Below are positions 41,642-51,772 of a DNA stretch of 64,000 nt, piece after piece. The DNA comes from Spirochaetota bacterium. Its GTDB lineage: Bacteria > Spirochaetota > Spirochaetia > Treponematales > Treponemataceae. Positions within the stretch are counted from its first letter, which is position 1; every line of letters begins with the position of its first letter. The notes under the pieces were generated by a model. It ran no database searches and was not told where the DNA came from. It saw only the letters and a program-made list of their open reading frames with translations. A program made the translations under genes and the position numbers. Where the stretch lies: positions 62,001 to 126,000 of the forward strand of contig JAEXRH010000008.1 of NCBI GenBank assembly GCA_023438065.1, in the 5' to 3' direction.

Positions 41642-44134
41642 CGGAGCCTCCTTCACTTTCCGTTCGGGCGACGCGATTATTCTCGCCTGGGCGGGTTTGA
41701 AATTCTTGAGTCGGAGCGCGTTCGTCACGACGGAGACCGAGCTGAGCGACATCGCGACCGCGGCGAAGATCGGGTTGAGTAACGGCCCGCCGAACGCGTG
41801 GAGGACGCCCGCCGCGATCGGGATGCCGAGCACGTTGTAACCGAACGCCCAGAAGAGGTTTTGCTTGATGTTCCGGATCACGCTCTTCGAGAGCCTGATC
41901 GCCGTCGGCACGTCCATCAGGTCGCTCCGCATGAGCACGATCGACGCGCTTTCCATCGCGACGTCCGTTCCCGAACCGATCGCGATCCCGACGTCGGCCT
42001 GCGCGAGCGCGGGAGCGTCGTTGATGCCGTCGCCGACCATCGCGACGCGCTTTCCTTCCTTCTGAAGCTTCGCGACCTCGGAAGCCTTGTCCTGCGGCAG
42101 GACCTCCGCGAGAACGCGGTCGATGCCGACCTCGCGCGCGATAGCCTCCGCGGTCTTTCGCGAGTCGCCCGTGATCATGACGACCTCGATTCCCATGTCG
42201 TGGAGCGCCCTGATCGCGCCCGCGCTCGATTCCTTGACGACGTCCGCGACCGCGATGACGCCCGCGTACGCGCCGTCTATGGCGACGTGCATCGGGGTCT
42301 TCCCTTCGCCCGAATACGCGTCCGCGACAACCCCGTTGACCGCGATACCGGCCGCGGCCATGAGCTTGGCGTTTCCGAGGAGGACGGTCTTTCCCTCGAC
42401 CGTCGCCTTGATGCCGTGGCCGGGAACCGCCTCGAACGCGCTCGCCGCGTAGCGCGTTTGGGTTCGGGCGTCCGCCGCCCGCACGACGGATTCCCCGAGC
42501 GGGTGCTCGGAACCCCGTTCGGCGGCCGCGGCGAGCGCGAGCACCTCGGTCTCGTCGAAACCGCTCTCGACGCGGATATCCGTCAGTTCGGGTTGTCCCT
42601 TGGTGATCGTGCCCGTCTTGTCGAACACGATCGTCTTGATCGTGTGCGCGGTCTCGAGGGCCTCGCCCGACTTGATGAGCACGCCGTGCTCGGCGCCCTT
42701 GCCGGTTCCGACCATGATGGCCGTCGGCGTGGCGAGCCCGAGCGCGCAGGGGCAGGCGATGGTAAGCACGGCGACGAAGACGGTGAGCGCGAACACGGCG
42801 TTCGCGCCGAAGGCGAACCAGAGAGCGGCAGACGCGATCGCGATGACGAAGACGATCGGCACGAAAAACCCCGATACGATGTCGGCCATCGCCGCGATCG
42901 GGGCCTTCGAGCCCTGCGCGTCCTCGACGAGCTTGATGATCCGCGAGAGTACCGTGTCCGCGCCGACCTTCGTCACCCGGAACGTGATCGATCCGTTCTT
43001 GTTGATCGACGCGCCGATGACCTTGTCCCCCGGGTTTTTCTCGACGGGCATGCTCTCCCCGGTCAGCATCGATTCGTCGATCGCTGTGCGCCCGCTCTCG
43101 ATCGTCCCGTCCACCGGGATTCGCTCCCCCGGGCGGACCATCACGAGGTCGCCTACCTCGACTTCCTCGACCGGAATCTCGAGCTCGGCGCCGTTCTGGA
43201 TGACGGTCGCCGTTTTCGGCCGGAGACCCATGAGCTTCTTGATCGACTCGGAGGTCTTGCCCTTCGAGACGGCCTCGAGGGTTTTACCGAGGAGAATGAG
43301 CGTGATGATGACGCCAGCGGTCTCGAAATAGAGGTTGTCCACCATCCGGAAGTTTCCCGTTGCGATTGCCCAGGTGCCATACAGACTGTAGACGACCGCC
43401 GCGGAGGTTCCCATCGCGATGAGGGAATCCATGTTCGGCGCGCGATGGAGGATCGCCCTGAACCCGACGAGGTAAAAGCGGTACCCCGCCCCGATCACCG
43501 GGATCACGAGCGCGATTTGGATGAGGGCATAGCGAAGGGGATAGCTCATCGCGTTCATGAACGCAGGAATAGGCCAGCCGAGCATCGCGCCCATCGCGAC
43601 GTAGAATAGCGGGACGGCGAAGACCGCGGAAACGGCGAGTTTCGCCTTGAGCGTCCGGATCTCCCGTTCCTTCGCCTCCTTGTGCGCGTCGACGGACGTT
43701 CCCGAATCGATCGCGAGCGGCTCGTAGCCCGAGTCCCTGATCGCCTGCTTGATTTCCGACAGGCGAACGGATTCCGGGTCGTACCGGACGGACGCGCGCT
43801 CGGTCGCGAGATTGACGCTCGCGCTTTTCACGCCGTCGAGTTTCTTCACGGCTCGCTCGATCGCGGCGGCGCAGGACGCGCACGTCATTCCCCCCACCGG
43901 GATGACGACGTCCTTTTCGGTAACGTCGTCGACGGCCTCGTAGCCCGCCTTCGCGACGGCGGTCTTTATCGCGTCGACGTCGAGCGTAGCTTCGTCAAAG
44001 GTGACGGAAAGCTTCTCGGTAGAGAAATTGACCGACGCGTCTCCCACGCCGGGGAGTTTCCCGACCGCGCGTTCCGAGGCCCGCGCGCACGCGGCGCAAG
44101 TCATTCCGTTTATCCTCAATTTAATCGATCGCAT
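41435..44134 (-). CDS. copA: Copper-exporting P1B-type ATPase with fused C-terminal CopZ-like domain
   Basis: 899 residues. Two N-terminal HMA domains (GMTCAAC near residue 10, GMTCASC near residue 82), eight membrane spans, the CPC transport motif in [24 protein letters not shown] phosphorylation site, the HP motif in [11 protein letters not shown] and [10 protein letters not shown]. It exports Cu(I) from the cytoplasm. Unusually, residues 832-899 are a third HMA domain ([12 protein letters not shown]) after the last span, joined by a short basic linker. That linker carries AAGGAGG, five bases before the codon of Met832, so the domain can also be made alone. The gene follows the HMA-SafE fusion by 34 bp. 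Confidence 0.96.
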   Translation of the reverse strand: MRSIKLRINGMTCAACARASERAVGKLPGVGDASVNFSTEKLSVTFDEATLDVDAIKTAVAKAGYEAVDDVTEKDVVIPVGGMTCASCAAAIERAVKKLDGVKSASVNLATERASVRYDPESVRLSEIKQAIRDSGYEPLAIDSGTSVDAHKEAKEREIRTLKAKLAVSAVFAVPLFYVAMGAMLGWPIPAFMNAMSYPLRYALIQIALVIPVIGAGYRFYLVGFRAILHRAPNMDSLIAMGTSAAVVYSLYGTWAIATGNFRMVDNLYFETAGVIITLILLGKTLEAVSKGKTSESIKKLMGLRPKTATVIQNGAELEIPVEEVEVGDLVMVRPGERIPVDGTIESGRTAIDESMLTGESMPVEKNPGDKVIGASINKNGSITFRVTKVGADTVLSRIIKLVEDAQGSKAPIAAMADIVSGFFVPIVFVIAIASAALWFAFGANAVFALTVFVAVLTIACPCALGLATPTAIMVGTGKGAEHGVLIKSGEALETAHTIKTIVFDKTGTITKGQPELTDIRVESGFDETEVLALAAAAERGSEHPLGESVVRAADARTQTRYAASAFEAVPGHGIKATVEGKTVLLGNAKLMAAAGIAVNGVVADAYSGEGKTPMHVAIDGAYAGVIAVADVVKESSAGAIRALHDMGIEVVMITGDSRKTAEAIAREVGIDRVLAEVLPQDKASEVAKLQKEGKRVAMVGDGINDAPALAQADVGIAIGSGTDVAMESASIVLMRSDLMDVPTAIRLSKSVIRNIKQNLFWAFGYNVLGIPIAAGVLHAFGGPLLNPIFAAVAMSLSSVSVVTNALRLKNFKPAQARIIASPERKVKEAPMDITISIEGMTCGHCVARVTKALQAVKGVKNVAVSLEKNNAEVAGEALDETELRAAVEDAGYRATYIG

Positions 44135-44168
44135 GGTATATATCCTCCGTGTCTTTCGGCTTCATTCC

Positions 44169-45620
44169 TTACCGTGCCGCGCAACAGCCCTTTCCCGCCG
44201 GGATCGTTAACGGCCCGTCCGGGAGATCGGTGAACGACGATGGATTCCCGATGCTTTCGGTAACCGTGATGGAACTCCGGATCATGCCCATCCAACAAGT
44301 GTACGAGATTCTTCCGGATTTCGCCGGGGTAAACTCGACGACGTTGTCGCCGGGTACGAGTTTCTTCCTGATGCCGTACGCCGGGACCACGAGTTCCTCG
44401 TTGCAGCCGTTGAGGTCGTATTCGGATATCCTGATCGTCCAGGTAAGGGGAATGCCTGCCTGCACGGCGAAGGGCACGTATCGCCCGTCCGTGAACTCGG
44501 TCAGCACCGTCTGCCTTCCGCCCGACACGATCGCCTTGATGAGACCGACACTCGTCGCGCCGTCGGCCGGGGCGTTCGTCGCCTCGAGCGTCGTTACCGG
44601 TGAGGAAGAACCGGAGGGTATTTCGATTCCCGCGAGAGCCATGGCGCGCGCGAAGGTTACGATCCCGAGGAACATGACGAGCACGGCGCTCGCCTTCACC
44701 ATGACCGGCACGAACTTCCTCGGGAGCAGCGTCGCGGTAAGGCCGAACGCGAGCATCAGGGGGAACGTTCCCAGGGAGAAGACGAACATCGACAGGGCGC
44801 CGGCGACCGCGCTCCCCGTCCCGAGCGCGTAGAGCTGCATCGTTTGAAGGGGTCCGCACGGCATGAGACCGTTGAGGAGTCCTACCGCGAACGGTCCGCC
44901 CCTCTGAGCGCGGGACGAGATCGCCGACACGGCCTTGCGGAAGGGGCCGAGGTCGAGCGACGCCGCTCGCGGCGACGACCGGATAAGGCCGAGCATCCTG
45001 AGGCCGAGGAACAGCATGAAGGCGCCGGCAAGCCCCGCGATCGCGCCTTTCGACGCGGGCGAGAAGTTGAACGTCGAGCCGATCGCCCCGACGAGGCCGC
45101 CGATCGCGGTGTAGGATACGACGCGACCCGCGTTATAGAGCAGCCCTGGCCGTAATCGCGCGAGGCGATCGTTCGCGGACTCCTCGACGCGCCCCCGGTT
45201 CGGAACGCTCTGGGACAGCGCGATCCCGCCGCACATCGCGACGCAATGGATCGACGTTAAAAGCCCGATCGCGAACAGGGTCGCGTAACCGACGCTCGCG
45301 TCGATCCTCGGGAGGGAAGAAAACGCCCCGCTCGCGCTCGCGACGAGGTAGCCCGCGACGAGCAAGAGCCCGATCCCGAGCGCGATAGCGGTACTCGCGC
45401 CTTTCGTTCCGCGAATCGGGTACCCGGTCTTCTCGATGGCGGCCTTGATCGCGGCGATGTCTATCCTGTCCTCGTCGTACTCGACGGTGACCTCACCGCC
45501 CCGCACCCGGGCAGTGGCCGAAAGTATCCCGGGCAGGACCCCGAGCGCTTTCTCGATCCTCGCCTCGCAGGATCCGCACGTCATCCCGTCGACGTTTAGC
45601 GTTACGCGTTTAGCATTCAT
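44169..45620 (-). CDS. HMA-SafE/TauE membrane protein-cupredoxin fusion
   Basis: 483 residues from the ATG at 45620, after GGAGG. Three parts: an HMA domain (VDGMTCGSCEARI, residues 1-70), a six-to-seven-span SafE/UreH-type domain (residues about 80-330: TSIHCVAMCGGIAL, GLLNGLMPCGPLQTMQLYALG), and a periplasmic cupredoxin-like domain (IPLTWTIRISEYDLNGCNEELVVPAYG, then YTCWMGMI). The CxMCGG and MPCGP motifs are metal-handling elements of this family. It probably passes copper between the chaperone and the periplasm. It is the first gene of the operon with copA and has a regulated promoter at 45660-45692. Confidence 0.9.
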   Translation of the reverse strand: MNAKRVTLNVDGMTCGSCEARIEKALGVLPGILSATARVRGGEVTVEYDEDRIDIAAIKAAIEKTGYPIRGTKGASTAIALGIGLLLVAGYLVASASGAFSSLPRIDASVGYATLFAIGLLTSIHCVAMCGGIALSQSVPNRGRVEESANDRLARLRPGLLYNAGRVVSYTAIGGLVGAIGSTFNFSPASKGAIAGLAGAFMLFLGLRMLGLIRSSPRAASLDLGPFRKAVSAISSRAQRGGPFAVGLLNGLMPCGPLQTMQLYALGTGSAVAGALSMFVFSLGTFPLMLAFGLTATLLPRKFVPVMVKASAVLVMFLGIVTFARAMALAGIEIPSGSSSPVTTLEATNAPADGATSVGLIKAIVSGGRQTVLTEFTDGRYVPFAVQAGIPLTWTIRISEYDLNGCNEELVVPAYGIRKKLVPGDNVVEFTPAKSGRISYTCWMGMIRSSITVTESIGNPSSFTDLPDGPLTIPAGKGCCAAR

Positions 45621-45659
45621 GGCTTGACCTCCGGGCGCGACCGGCGCCTCTCGATTTCG

Positions 45660-45692
45660 AGTATACTGCGACTGTGTGAACGGATCGTGAAC
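45660..45692 (-). promoter_or_regulatory. Copper-type regulon box 1 and -10 (SafE-copA operon)
   Basis: On the minus strand GTTCAC (45687-45692), five bases, GTTCAC (45676-45681), ten bases, then TATACT (45660-45665). There is no -35 consensus; the repeat takes its place. The 11-bp period fits an OmpR-class activator. Confidence 0.75.
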
Positions 45693-45723
45693 GCCGTACG
45701 CTCGTTGTGTGGGGTTCGCCCGC

Positions 45724-47118
45724 CTACGCGCGCGGAAGCGATACCGTGAAGAGCGCTCCTCCCAGGTCTGACGCTCCTGCCTCGATGGTTCCCCCGTGAG
45801 CCTTGACGATTTCGCTCGCGATGGATAGTCCGAGGCCGCGTCCGCCCGATTCGGCCGATCTCGACTTGTCGACGCGATAGTATCGCTCAAACACGCGCTT
45901 TCGTTCGTCGAGGGCGATCCCGGGACCTGAGTCCCCAATGCTGAAGGCGACCGTCTCCCCGTCGGCGTTCAGTTCCCTGATCCGGATCGTCCCGCCCGCG
46001 GGAGTGTAGTTCACCGCGTTCGACAGAATGTTGCAGAAGACCTCGTCGAGCCTGAACCGATCGCCCCGGGCGGCGTACGGCGCGGAACCGCATTCCTCGA
46101 AAACGAGCGATATCCCTTTCCGGCCAGCGGACGGCGCGAAGAGGGTAATGGCCTTTGTCGCCATCTCGTGGAGATCGACGGTGTCCATATCGAGTTTCAG
46201 CTCGCCCGAGTCGATCACCTCGAGTTCCCGCAGCGTGTCGATGAGGCGCGAGAGCCGCAACGTTTCCTCGTGAACCGACCTCAGGGTCGCCGCGTCGAGC
46301 GGGTATACGCCGTCCATCATCCCCTCGATCATCCCCCGGATGAGCGTTACCGGCGTTCTCAGTTCGTGGGCGGAGTCCGCGATTACCTGCTTTTTCGCCT
46401 CGTCGAGCCTTCTGACCTCGGCGGTCATCTCGTTGAAGGAGCGCGACAGCGCGGCGAGCTCGTCGTCGCCCGTTTCCTCGAGCGGGACAAGCACTTTGCC
46501 TCCCGGTACGTTTCGCGCCGCCTGCGCGAGATTGGCGAGCGGCCTCGTGATCCGGGCGGCGAAAAGAAGACCGAGCGAAAGGGCGAGTACCGCCGAGAGT
46601 CCCGTGGAAAACGCGAGCGCCTTCGTGACGTCGACGAGATATTGCCGAGAGACCCCGGTTAAACCGGAATCGATCATCGTCCCGACAAGCACCGTACCGA
46701 CCCTTTCCGAGACGACCGTCACGGGGGTACCGTGCGCGATGTGCTCCGGGGGATGAATCGTCCCGATCAAGAGATTGGCGGTGTCGGCGACGATCACGCC
46801 CCGCGCGTCGACGACGACGATCCGATCGGACAGAAGGTCCCGCAGCGCGGTCGAGTCAAGATGCGTCCGCACGTTTGCCGCGTTCGAGAACAGGTCGGGA
46901 AGCTCGTCGACGAAACGCCGCGCGCCGTCCCAGGAACCCTGCGTTCGGTAATACTCGCCGATCAATCCCGCGTATACCTTCGCCTTCGCGGAATCGCCCG
47001 AGAACACGAAGGACCTGAAGATCGCCTCGCTCGACCTTTGGACGAGAAGAAACGATATGATCGCCCCCAACGCCGCGACGGCGAGGAAGGCGAGCGTCAG
47101 GCGGAATTTTATCCTCAC
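45724..47118 (-). CDS. Sensor histidine kinase (CusS-like context)
   Basis: 464 residues, GTG start at 47118 overlapping the response regulator stop (GTGA). Two membrane spans (residues about 7-25 and 165-190) enclose a periplasmic sensor domain of about 140 residues. This is followed by HAMP (FAARITRPLANLAQAARNV), H-box AHELRTP (His251), NILSNAVNYTPAGG, GDSGPGIALDE and GRGLGLSI. The periplasmic part has no obvious Cys/Met/His cluster, so the copper-type signal is inferred from location and the shared promoter boxes, not from ligands. Confidence 0.92.
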   Translation of the reverse strand: MRIKFRLTLAFLAVAALGAIISFLLVQRSSEAIFRSFVFSGDSAKAKVYAGLIGEYYRTQGSWDGARRFVDELPDLFSNAANVRTHLDSTALRDLLSDRIVVVDARGVIVADTANLLIGTIHPPEHIAHGTPVTVVSERVGTVLVGTMIDSGLTGVSRQYLVDVTKALAFSTGLSAVLALSLGLLFAARITRPLANLAQAARNVPGGKVLVPLEETGDDELAALSRSFNEMTAEVRRLDEAKKQVIADSAHELRTPVTLIRGMIEGMMDGVYPLDAATLRSVHEETLRLSRLIDTLRELEVIDSGELKLDMDTVDLHEMATKAITLFAPSAGRKGISLVFEECGSAPYAARGDRFRLDEVFCNILSNAVNYTPAGGTIRIRELNADGETVAFSIGDSGPGIALDERKRVFERYYRVDKSRSAESGGRGLGLSIASEIVKAHGGTIEAGASDLGGALFTVSLPRA

Positions 47119-47807
47119 TTGTCACGCTCCATGAAACGGTACCCCGCGCCGCGCACCGTCTCTATGAATCGCGGGTGCTCGCTGTCGTCATTCAGGGCCT
47201 TCCTGATGTTCTTGACGTGCGCGTCGATCGTGCGCTCATACCCCTCGAAAGACGATCCCGACGAGGCCTGAAGGAGCTCAAGGCGGCTCCATACCCGCCC
47301 GGGCGCGCGCATCATGAAAACGAGAATGTCGAACTGGGCCGCGGTCAGCTCCACGTTCCTGCCTTCCAGCGCGCAAACGCGCCTTTCGGGATCGATCGAG
47401 ATGTCGCCGAACGAGAGCGGGCCCGCGACGCGGTCGGCGGTCGAGCCACGCCTGCGAAGGATGGCCTTGACGCGCGCGACCAGTTCCCGGGGACTGAACG
47501 GCTTCAGGACGTAGTCGTCGGCGCCGATCTCGAAACCGACGATGCGGTCGATCTCGTCGGTTCTCGCCGTGAGAAAAACGATCGGCACGTCGGAGCTTTT
47601 TCGCGCTTCCCGCGCGACCGAAAGCCCGTCGAGCCCGGGCATGTTGATGTCGAGGAGCACGCAGTCGGGATTTCGCGTCTTGATTGCGGCAAGCGCCTCG
47701 CGACCGTCGAGCGCGCCGATCACGGAAAACCCGTCGTTCCTGAGGTAGTTCGAGACGAGTTCGACGATCTTTGGCTCGTCGTCGGCCACGAGAACGGTGT
47801 AGGCCAT
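47115..47807 (-). CDS. OmpR-family response regulator (CusR-like context)
   Basis: 230 residues. Receiver with DDEP, phosphoacceptor Asp53 (LLDINMP) and KPFSPRE. Winged-helix effector (ELTAAQFDILVFMMRAPGRV, YERTIDAHVKNIRKAL, VRGAGYRF). A strong GGAGGGGG precedes the ATG. The same 11-bp-period repeat occurs at its own promoter, at the SafE-copA promoter and at 57.6 kb, so it is the likely activator of all three. Confidence 0.94.
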   Translation of the reverse strand: MAYTVLVADDEPKIVELVSNYLRNDGFSVIGALDGREALAAIKTRNPDCVLLDINMPGLDGLSVAREARKSSDVPIVFLTARTDEIDRIVGFEIGADDYVLKPFSPRELVARVKAILRRRGSTADRVAGPLSFGDISIDPERRVCALEGRNVELTAAQFDILVFMMRAPGRVWSRLELLQASSGSSFEGYERTIDAHVKNIRKALNDDSEHPRFIETVRGAGYRFMERDK

Positions 47808-47824
47808 GTGTCCCCCTCCCTTAC

Positions 47825-47857
47825 AGAATATACCGCTATTCTAAACGCCGCGTGAAC
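47825..47857 (-). promoter_or_regulatory. Copper-type regulon box 2 and -10 (response regulator operon)
   Basis: Minus strand GTTCAC (47852-47857), five bases, GTTTAG (47841-47846), ten bases, TATTCT (47825-47830). Same spacing as box 1. Fits autoactivation of the two-component operon. Confidence 0.65.
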
Positions 47858-47963
47858 GGAGCATGTTTTTTTTTACGTCCGATACGACCGATTTAGGACG
47901 CTTTGGCGGAGGGTTAGTCGGTGAACGCTTGACCAATACGTCACGGGGTACGGCGCGACGCCG

Positions 47964-47992
47964 GTTTCTCGCCGTTCGTTGAGGCGAGAAAC
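47964..47992. terminator. Hairpin downstream of the 48.0-55.6 kb minus-strand genes
   Basis: GTTTCTCGCC (47964-47973) and GGCGAGAAAC (47983-47992) form a perfect 10-bp stem with a 9-base loop, next to a second small stem, CGGCG-CGA-CGCCG. There is no U-tract. It lies 38 bp after the stop of the last minus-strand gene and probably ends that transcript or marks its 3' end. Confidence 0.5.
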
Positions 47993-48029
47993 GGGTCGCG
48001 AATAAGCGAAACGTTCTCGCGCAATCCTC

Positions 48030-48959
48030 CTATTGATAAATTACCAGAAAGGGGGCAGGCGACAGGGCCAAGACCGCGCCCGGCGACATCAATGGATCGT
48101 CGTAGTGAATGCCCGGCTTGTCGCTGTAGTGGTACCAGAGTTTGAAACCCTTGAGCGGTATTTGCGTGATCGCCGAGTTTATCGCGTGCGTCGAGACTTT
48201 ATCTTCGGGAGGTCCCCATCCCGACGTGCAGTGGACGAGTTCTACTTGAGGATGCGACGATACGATCCCGTCAGGGTTTCTCAGCATCGATTTCGCGAAT
48301 TGATGGAACACGACATATCTTTTTCCGGGTATCGATTTCCTTGACAGATAATCCTGAACGTATTCCTGTATCCAGGTGAGCTCTTCGCCCCGCACGAAAC
48401 CGATCTCCTTCATCGGTTTCGCGGTTCGCCATTCAAAGTCGAGCGCGATGTGCACGTTCGGATACACGAGATAGGGTAACAACCAGTCGATGGCGTCCTT
48501 CAGCGAGGACGCGCCGATTTGGTGATCCAATATGACCAACGTATCCTGCTCAAGTGCATACCGGATGTATTCATGCGTCATCGCGTCGCTCAAGTACCCG
48601 ATCTTGCCTTCCGGCCAGCACGTCCCGTAAATCAGGTACAAAGCGGGCCTGACTATTTTGCCTCCGGCGATCGACCGATAACCGTTCGCGGTCGCTTTCA
48701 CGCGCGCGACGATGTCCTCCTTCGAGTACCTGCCGACTATACCCATGTATGCGGCCTTGGGTCGGCCATAGTAGGCGACGATCAGGCTGTCATTCCCGAT
48801 CGAGAATCGATCGAGGTTAGTGAGACCCGTATGCGTGACAGTCTCTCCCTGGTTCGCTTTCAGCGAGGCGCACGCCAGGAAGAGCGCGAGGCACGTCGGA
48901 ATCGTTCGGCGGCGTTTGATCGCGCGAGTTTTTTTTTCCATAAAAGCCTTTTTTCGCAT
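48030..48959 (-). CDS. Secreted protein of unknown function, possible TIM-barrel hydrolase-like
   Basis: 309 residues. An Arg/Lys-rich N-terminus is followed by a hydrophobic segment (TIPTCLALFLACASLKA), so it is exported. The body has NDSLIVAYYGRP, GKIVRPALYLIYGTCWPEG, TLVILDHQIGASSLKDAIDWLLPYLVYPNVHIALDFEW and KRYVVFHQFAKSML. The strand-helix alternation with acidic strand ends looks like a (beta/alpha)8 glycosidase-type barrel, but I cannot name a family. An ATG at 48941 inside the N-terminal region is another possible start. It overlaps the end of the DUF6671-like gene. Confidence 0.7.
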   Translation of the reverse strand: MRKKAFMEKKTRAIKRRRTIPTCLALFLACASLKANQGETVTHTGLTNLDRFSIGNDSLIVAYYGRPKAAYMGIVGRYSKEDIVARVKATANGYRSIAGGKIVRPALYLIYGTCWPEGKIGYLSDAMTHEYIRYALEQDTLVILDHQIGASSLKDAIDWLLPYLVYPNVHIALDFEWRTAKPMKEIGFVRGEELTWIQEYVQDYLSRKSIPGKRYVVFHQFAKSMLRNPDGIVSSHPQVELVHCTSGWGPPEDKVSTHAINSAITQIPLKGFKLWYHYSDKPGIHYDDPLMSPGAVLALSPAPFLVIYQ

Positions 48960-49819
48960 TATGGGTTGCAGAATTCGCAGCTTCCCTGATCGGCGAATTC
49001 AAGGTCCATACGCTTAATCTCGCTCGAGTAACCGCATTTGTGACACTCATAAACCTGGGATTCCGGGACGTCCGTCGGCAAACGACAGTGAACGCACGGC
49101 AAGCCCCTTTTACTCCGGCTTACCCAGTATCCCGGGGTTTTGCACGCGGGACAGAGGGAATGCGCCTTAAGCAACAGGTTTATCGCCGCGAGCCGTATCG
49201 GTTCCTGACGGGTCGGGCAGGCATAAGCGCGCAAATCGTTCTCAAGGCACGCAATGCCGGACTTTGACGCCTCCAGGCAGTATCGGGCCGCGTCCCTGAG
49301 CTGCTCAACGGTAGCGATGTCCTTGACTATCGTTGAGTCGTCCATCGTATCCGGGCGCACGATCACGTGGTTTTCCGGGAACCCGAAGTCGATCGCGGCA
49401 TTCACGATCTCCTCGACCGATCGACCCGTCCGTTGCAGCACCCTCGCCGGTCCTTCGGCGATTCCGACGAGTTCTATCCCGTGGACGTCGTCCAGGAAAA
49501 CCGGCATCTCGGTATTCCATGGAATGAAACCGTGATAGGGATCCATCGCGAAGCTCCCTTCGCTGCCGAGGCCCATGGAAAGCCGGGTGATTTCCATTCC
49601 CTTTCTGGCTTTTACCCGGGCGGTCTCGAGCTGAGAATCGATCCGTTTTACGTCCCGCGTGAACGTCCCGAGTGAATCCGTATCGAACCCGTCCGCATGA
49701 CGAATCTTCGCCCCCAGGAAGGGTTCGAGGATCGGAGCCACAAGTTTCTCTTTCCCGTGTTTCGTGAGAAAGGCGATATCGCCGGTATGAAAGAACAGGT
49801 TCGTCAAATTCGGATGCAC
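48959..49819 (-). CDS. DUF6671-like protein with C-terminal zinc ribbons
   Basis: 286 residues with a GTG start. The N-terminal part (DIAFLTKHGKEKLVAPILEPFLG, GLGSEGSFAMDPYHGFIPWNTE) matches proteins ending in the DUF6671 domain. The C-terminal 90 residues carry two zinc ribbons: CPAC with LPCVHC, and CHKCGYSS with CEFCNP. The family is uncharacterised. It lies 28 bp downstream of purE and overlaps the next gene by one base, so it belongs to the same transcript. Confidence 0.78.
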   Translation of the reverse strand: MHPNLTNLFFHTGDIAFLTKHGKEKLVAPILEPFLGAKIRHADGFDTDSLGTFTRDVKRIDSQLETARVKARKGMEITRLSMGLGSEGSFAMDPYHGFIPWNTEMPVFLDDVHGIELVGIAEGPARVLQRTGRSVEEIVNAAIDFGFPENHVIVRPDTMDDSTIVKDIATVEQLRDAARYCLEASKSGIACLENDLRAYACPTRQEPIRLAAINLLLKAHSLCPACKTPGYWVSRSKRGLPCVHCRLPTDVPESQVYECHKCGYSSEIKRMDLEFADQGSCEFCNP

Positions 49820-49847
49820 TCTTTCGGTCCCTCCCCGCTATTGTCCG

Positions 49848-50387
49848 TTAATGCGTATCGTTCGTCCGGGAATGGCCGGCGCCGTTTTGTCGTGGATCGC
49901 CGTTCGCCAGGACCTTATCAGCTTGCTTCTTCCGGTAATCGCCCAGCCATACTCGACAAGCCGGATCCTTAACGCCGAGAATCGAAATGGCCATCAGCGC
50001 GGCGTTCTTCGCTCCGGCTTGTCCTATCGCCAACGACCCGACGGGGATACCCGCCGGCATTTGCACGATCGAGAGCAGCGAATCGATCCCGCCGAGAGTG
50101 CCCGTTTTGATCGGAACGCCAAGAACCGGCAGGAGCGATTTCGCCGCCGTCATACCCGGCAAGTGGGCGGCGCCCCCGGCCCCCGCGATGATGACTTGAA
50201 GCCCGCGGGATTCCGCTTGCTCCGCGTATGCGAATAGCCTGTCGGGCGTCCTGTGGGCCGAGACGATTCGCGTCTCGTACGGAATCCCTGCCTGGTCGAG
50301 GATATCCGCCGCTTCCCGCATGGTATCCCAGTCGGATAGCGAGCCCATTATGATACCGACGACGGGCGAAGGTGACGTATCGTTCAT
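49848..50387 (-). CDS. purE: N5-carboxyaminoimidazole ribonucleotide mutase
   Basis: 179 residues, class I PurE. Substrate-binding motifs [22 protein letters not shown] and [13 protein letters not shown] are intact. It converts N5-CAIR, made by PurK, into CAIR in purine synthesis. The last 20 residues are a family-atypical polar tail. GGAGG precedes the ATG. It is separated from purK by the adenylate kinase and MFS genes, which is unusual since purE and purK are normally adjacent. Confidence 0.95.
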   Translation of the reverse strand: MNDTSPSPVVGIIMGSLSDWDTMREAADILDQAGIPYETRIVSAHRTPDRLFAYAEQAESRGLQVIIAGAGGAAHLPGMTAAKSLLPVLGVPIKTGTLGGIDSLLSIVQMPAGIPVGSLAIGQAGAKNAALMAISILGVKDPACRVWLGDYRKKQADKVLANGDPRQNGAGHSRTNDTH

Positions 50388-50466
50388 GATTTTCCTCCGT
50401 GTGCCAAAGCGACATGATGCGCGAACGCGAACCGCCCGCCGCCATGATCCGCGCCGTCCCCGGTCC

Positions 50467-51666
50467 TCATTCCGCGTTTTCCCCGGCCGGGTTTCGCGAC
50501 GGAAAGCGGACCCGCGAGCTAAAGGCCGACAGCATGGACAACGAGAGGCAGATCGCGAAGAGCAGCGCCCCCGCGCTCAGGAACAGCGGAACGTCATAGG
50601 ATCCGAGAAGGTCCGCGAGGTAGCCGCCGACGCCGGGGCCGACGAGACCAGCGAACCCATAGAACAGAAAGCAGATCGGGTACAGTAACGGAAAAGAGTT
50701 CTGGCCGAAAAAGCGCGCTATCGACGAGGCATACACGACGAAATTCGCCCCGAAACAAAAACCGAGGGAGCCAATGACGATGAGGTACTGCGATTCCGTC
50801 CGGCAGAGGATAAGCGATAGAACCGCGACCAATAGGCACGTTAACGATAACGGTATGCTTTTATACGCGAAGCGATCGAAAAGGGAGCCCCACGCGATCC
50901 GTCCGAGCGCGTTACCGACCGCGAAAAGGGATATCGCCAGGCTTGTACGCTCTCGCGTCATTCCCGCGTCCGCGGTCAAGGAGGCGAGGTTGCCGTTGAC
51001 GAGCAGGCCGGCGAAGGTTCCGGCGAAGATTCCCACGGCGCAAATCGCGAACGGGACCGTCAAAATCCCGTCGTACGACAATTTCCCGTTCGGGCTTCTC
51101 GCGTGGGCTGTCGGTTCCGTCAAGAACATCGCGGCGAGGAATAACGCGAGCCCCGAGACACCGCCCCAGTATCCGTAAAATGCGAGGATATCAATGCCTT
51201 TGCCGTGTAAAGCGACGGCGGCCGAGGAGAGGAAGATCGCGCCCGCCCCAAAACCCGCGACGGCGATTCCCGTGACCAATCCGCGATTATTCGGAAACCA
51301 TTTCATTCCGACCGTCAGCGGGCACGCGTAACCAAACCCGATTCCGATCCCGGTGATTATCCCGAGGGACAAGAGCAGCGCCGGGAACGAGCCATTGGAG
51401 AACGAGGCGAGAATGAAACCCGAAGCGTGGAAAACTGCGCAGAGCGCGGCGGTTTTCTTCGGACCGTGGATCGCGATGAAACGACCCGATATCGTCAACG
51501 TTAAGGTGAATACTGCTATGCAGAGACCGAAGATAAACCCGCCCTGACTTCTCGTGATCCCGTAGGCTCCGTTTAAAAGGGGTATGTAGGCGCTCCAGGC
51601 ATAGACCCCTCCCAAGATTGTCTGGATCAAGACTCCCGCGGTTAGCGAGACCCATTTTCTGCTCAT
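50467..51666 (-). CDS. OFA-type MFS transporter (oxalate/formate antiporter family)
   Basis: 399 residues from the ATG at 51666, with AAGGA upstream; longer readings lack an RBS. Twelve spans. The start [20 protein letters not shown] is typical for the OFA family, and [38 protein letters not shown] is its signature loop. Members exchange oxalate/formate or carry other monocarboxylates. In a cluster with PurE, PurK and adenylate kinase, formate exchange would connect to purine synthesis, but this is only a guess. Confidence 0.9.
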   Translation of the reverse strand: MSRKWVSLTAGVLIQTILGGVYAWSAYIPLLNGAYGITRSQGGFIFGLCIAVFTLTLTISGRFIAIHGPKKTAALCAVFHASGFILASFSNGSFPALLLSLGIITGIGIGFGYACPLTVGMKWFPNNRGLVTGIAVAGFGAGAIFLSSAAVALHGKGIDILAFYGYWGGVSGLALFLAAMFLTEPTAHARSPNGKLSYDGILTVPFAICAVGIFAGTFAGLLVNGNLASLTADAGMTRERTSLAISLFAVGNALGRIAWGSLFDRFAYKSIPLSLTCLLVAVLSLILCRTESQYLIVIGSLGFCFGANFVVYASSIARFFGQNSFPLLYPICFLFYGFAGLVGPGVGGYLADLLGSYDVPLFLSAGALLFAICLSLSMLSAFSSRVRFPSRNPAGENAE

Positions 51667-51772
51667 GATCGTCCTTCTCGAAGCGTCGCCTTCCGTCCGC
51701 CGCTCCCTTCTTTTCCCGTAACGGTTACGCGTTTCCCGAACGGAGATGCTAAGCAAATACCCGCTTAACGAT

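Noticed and set aside
41798..43609. 603-codon plus-strand reading frame rich in Arg, Asp and His
   Set aside because: It is the antisense shadow of copA; no RBS or family feature, and its composition follows the GC-rich third positions of the real gene.
45621..45938. Longer N-terminus of the SafE fusion
   Set aside because: It would run through the regulon box and -10 and into the kinase gene; GGAGG sets the start at 45620.
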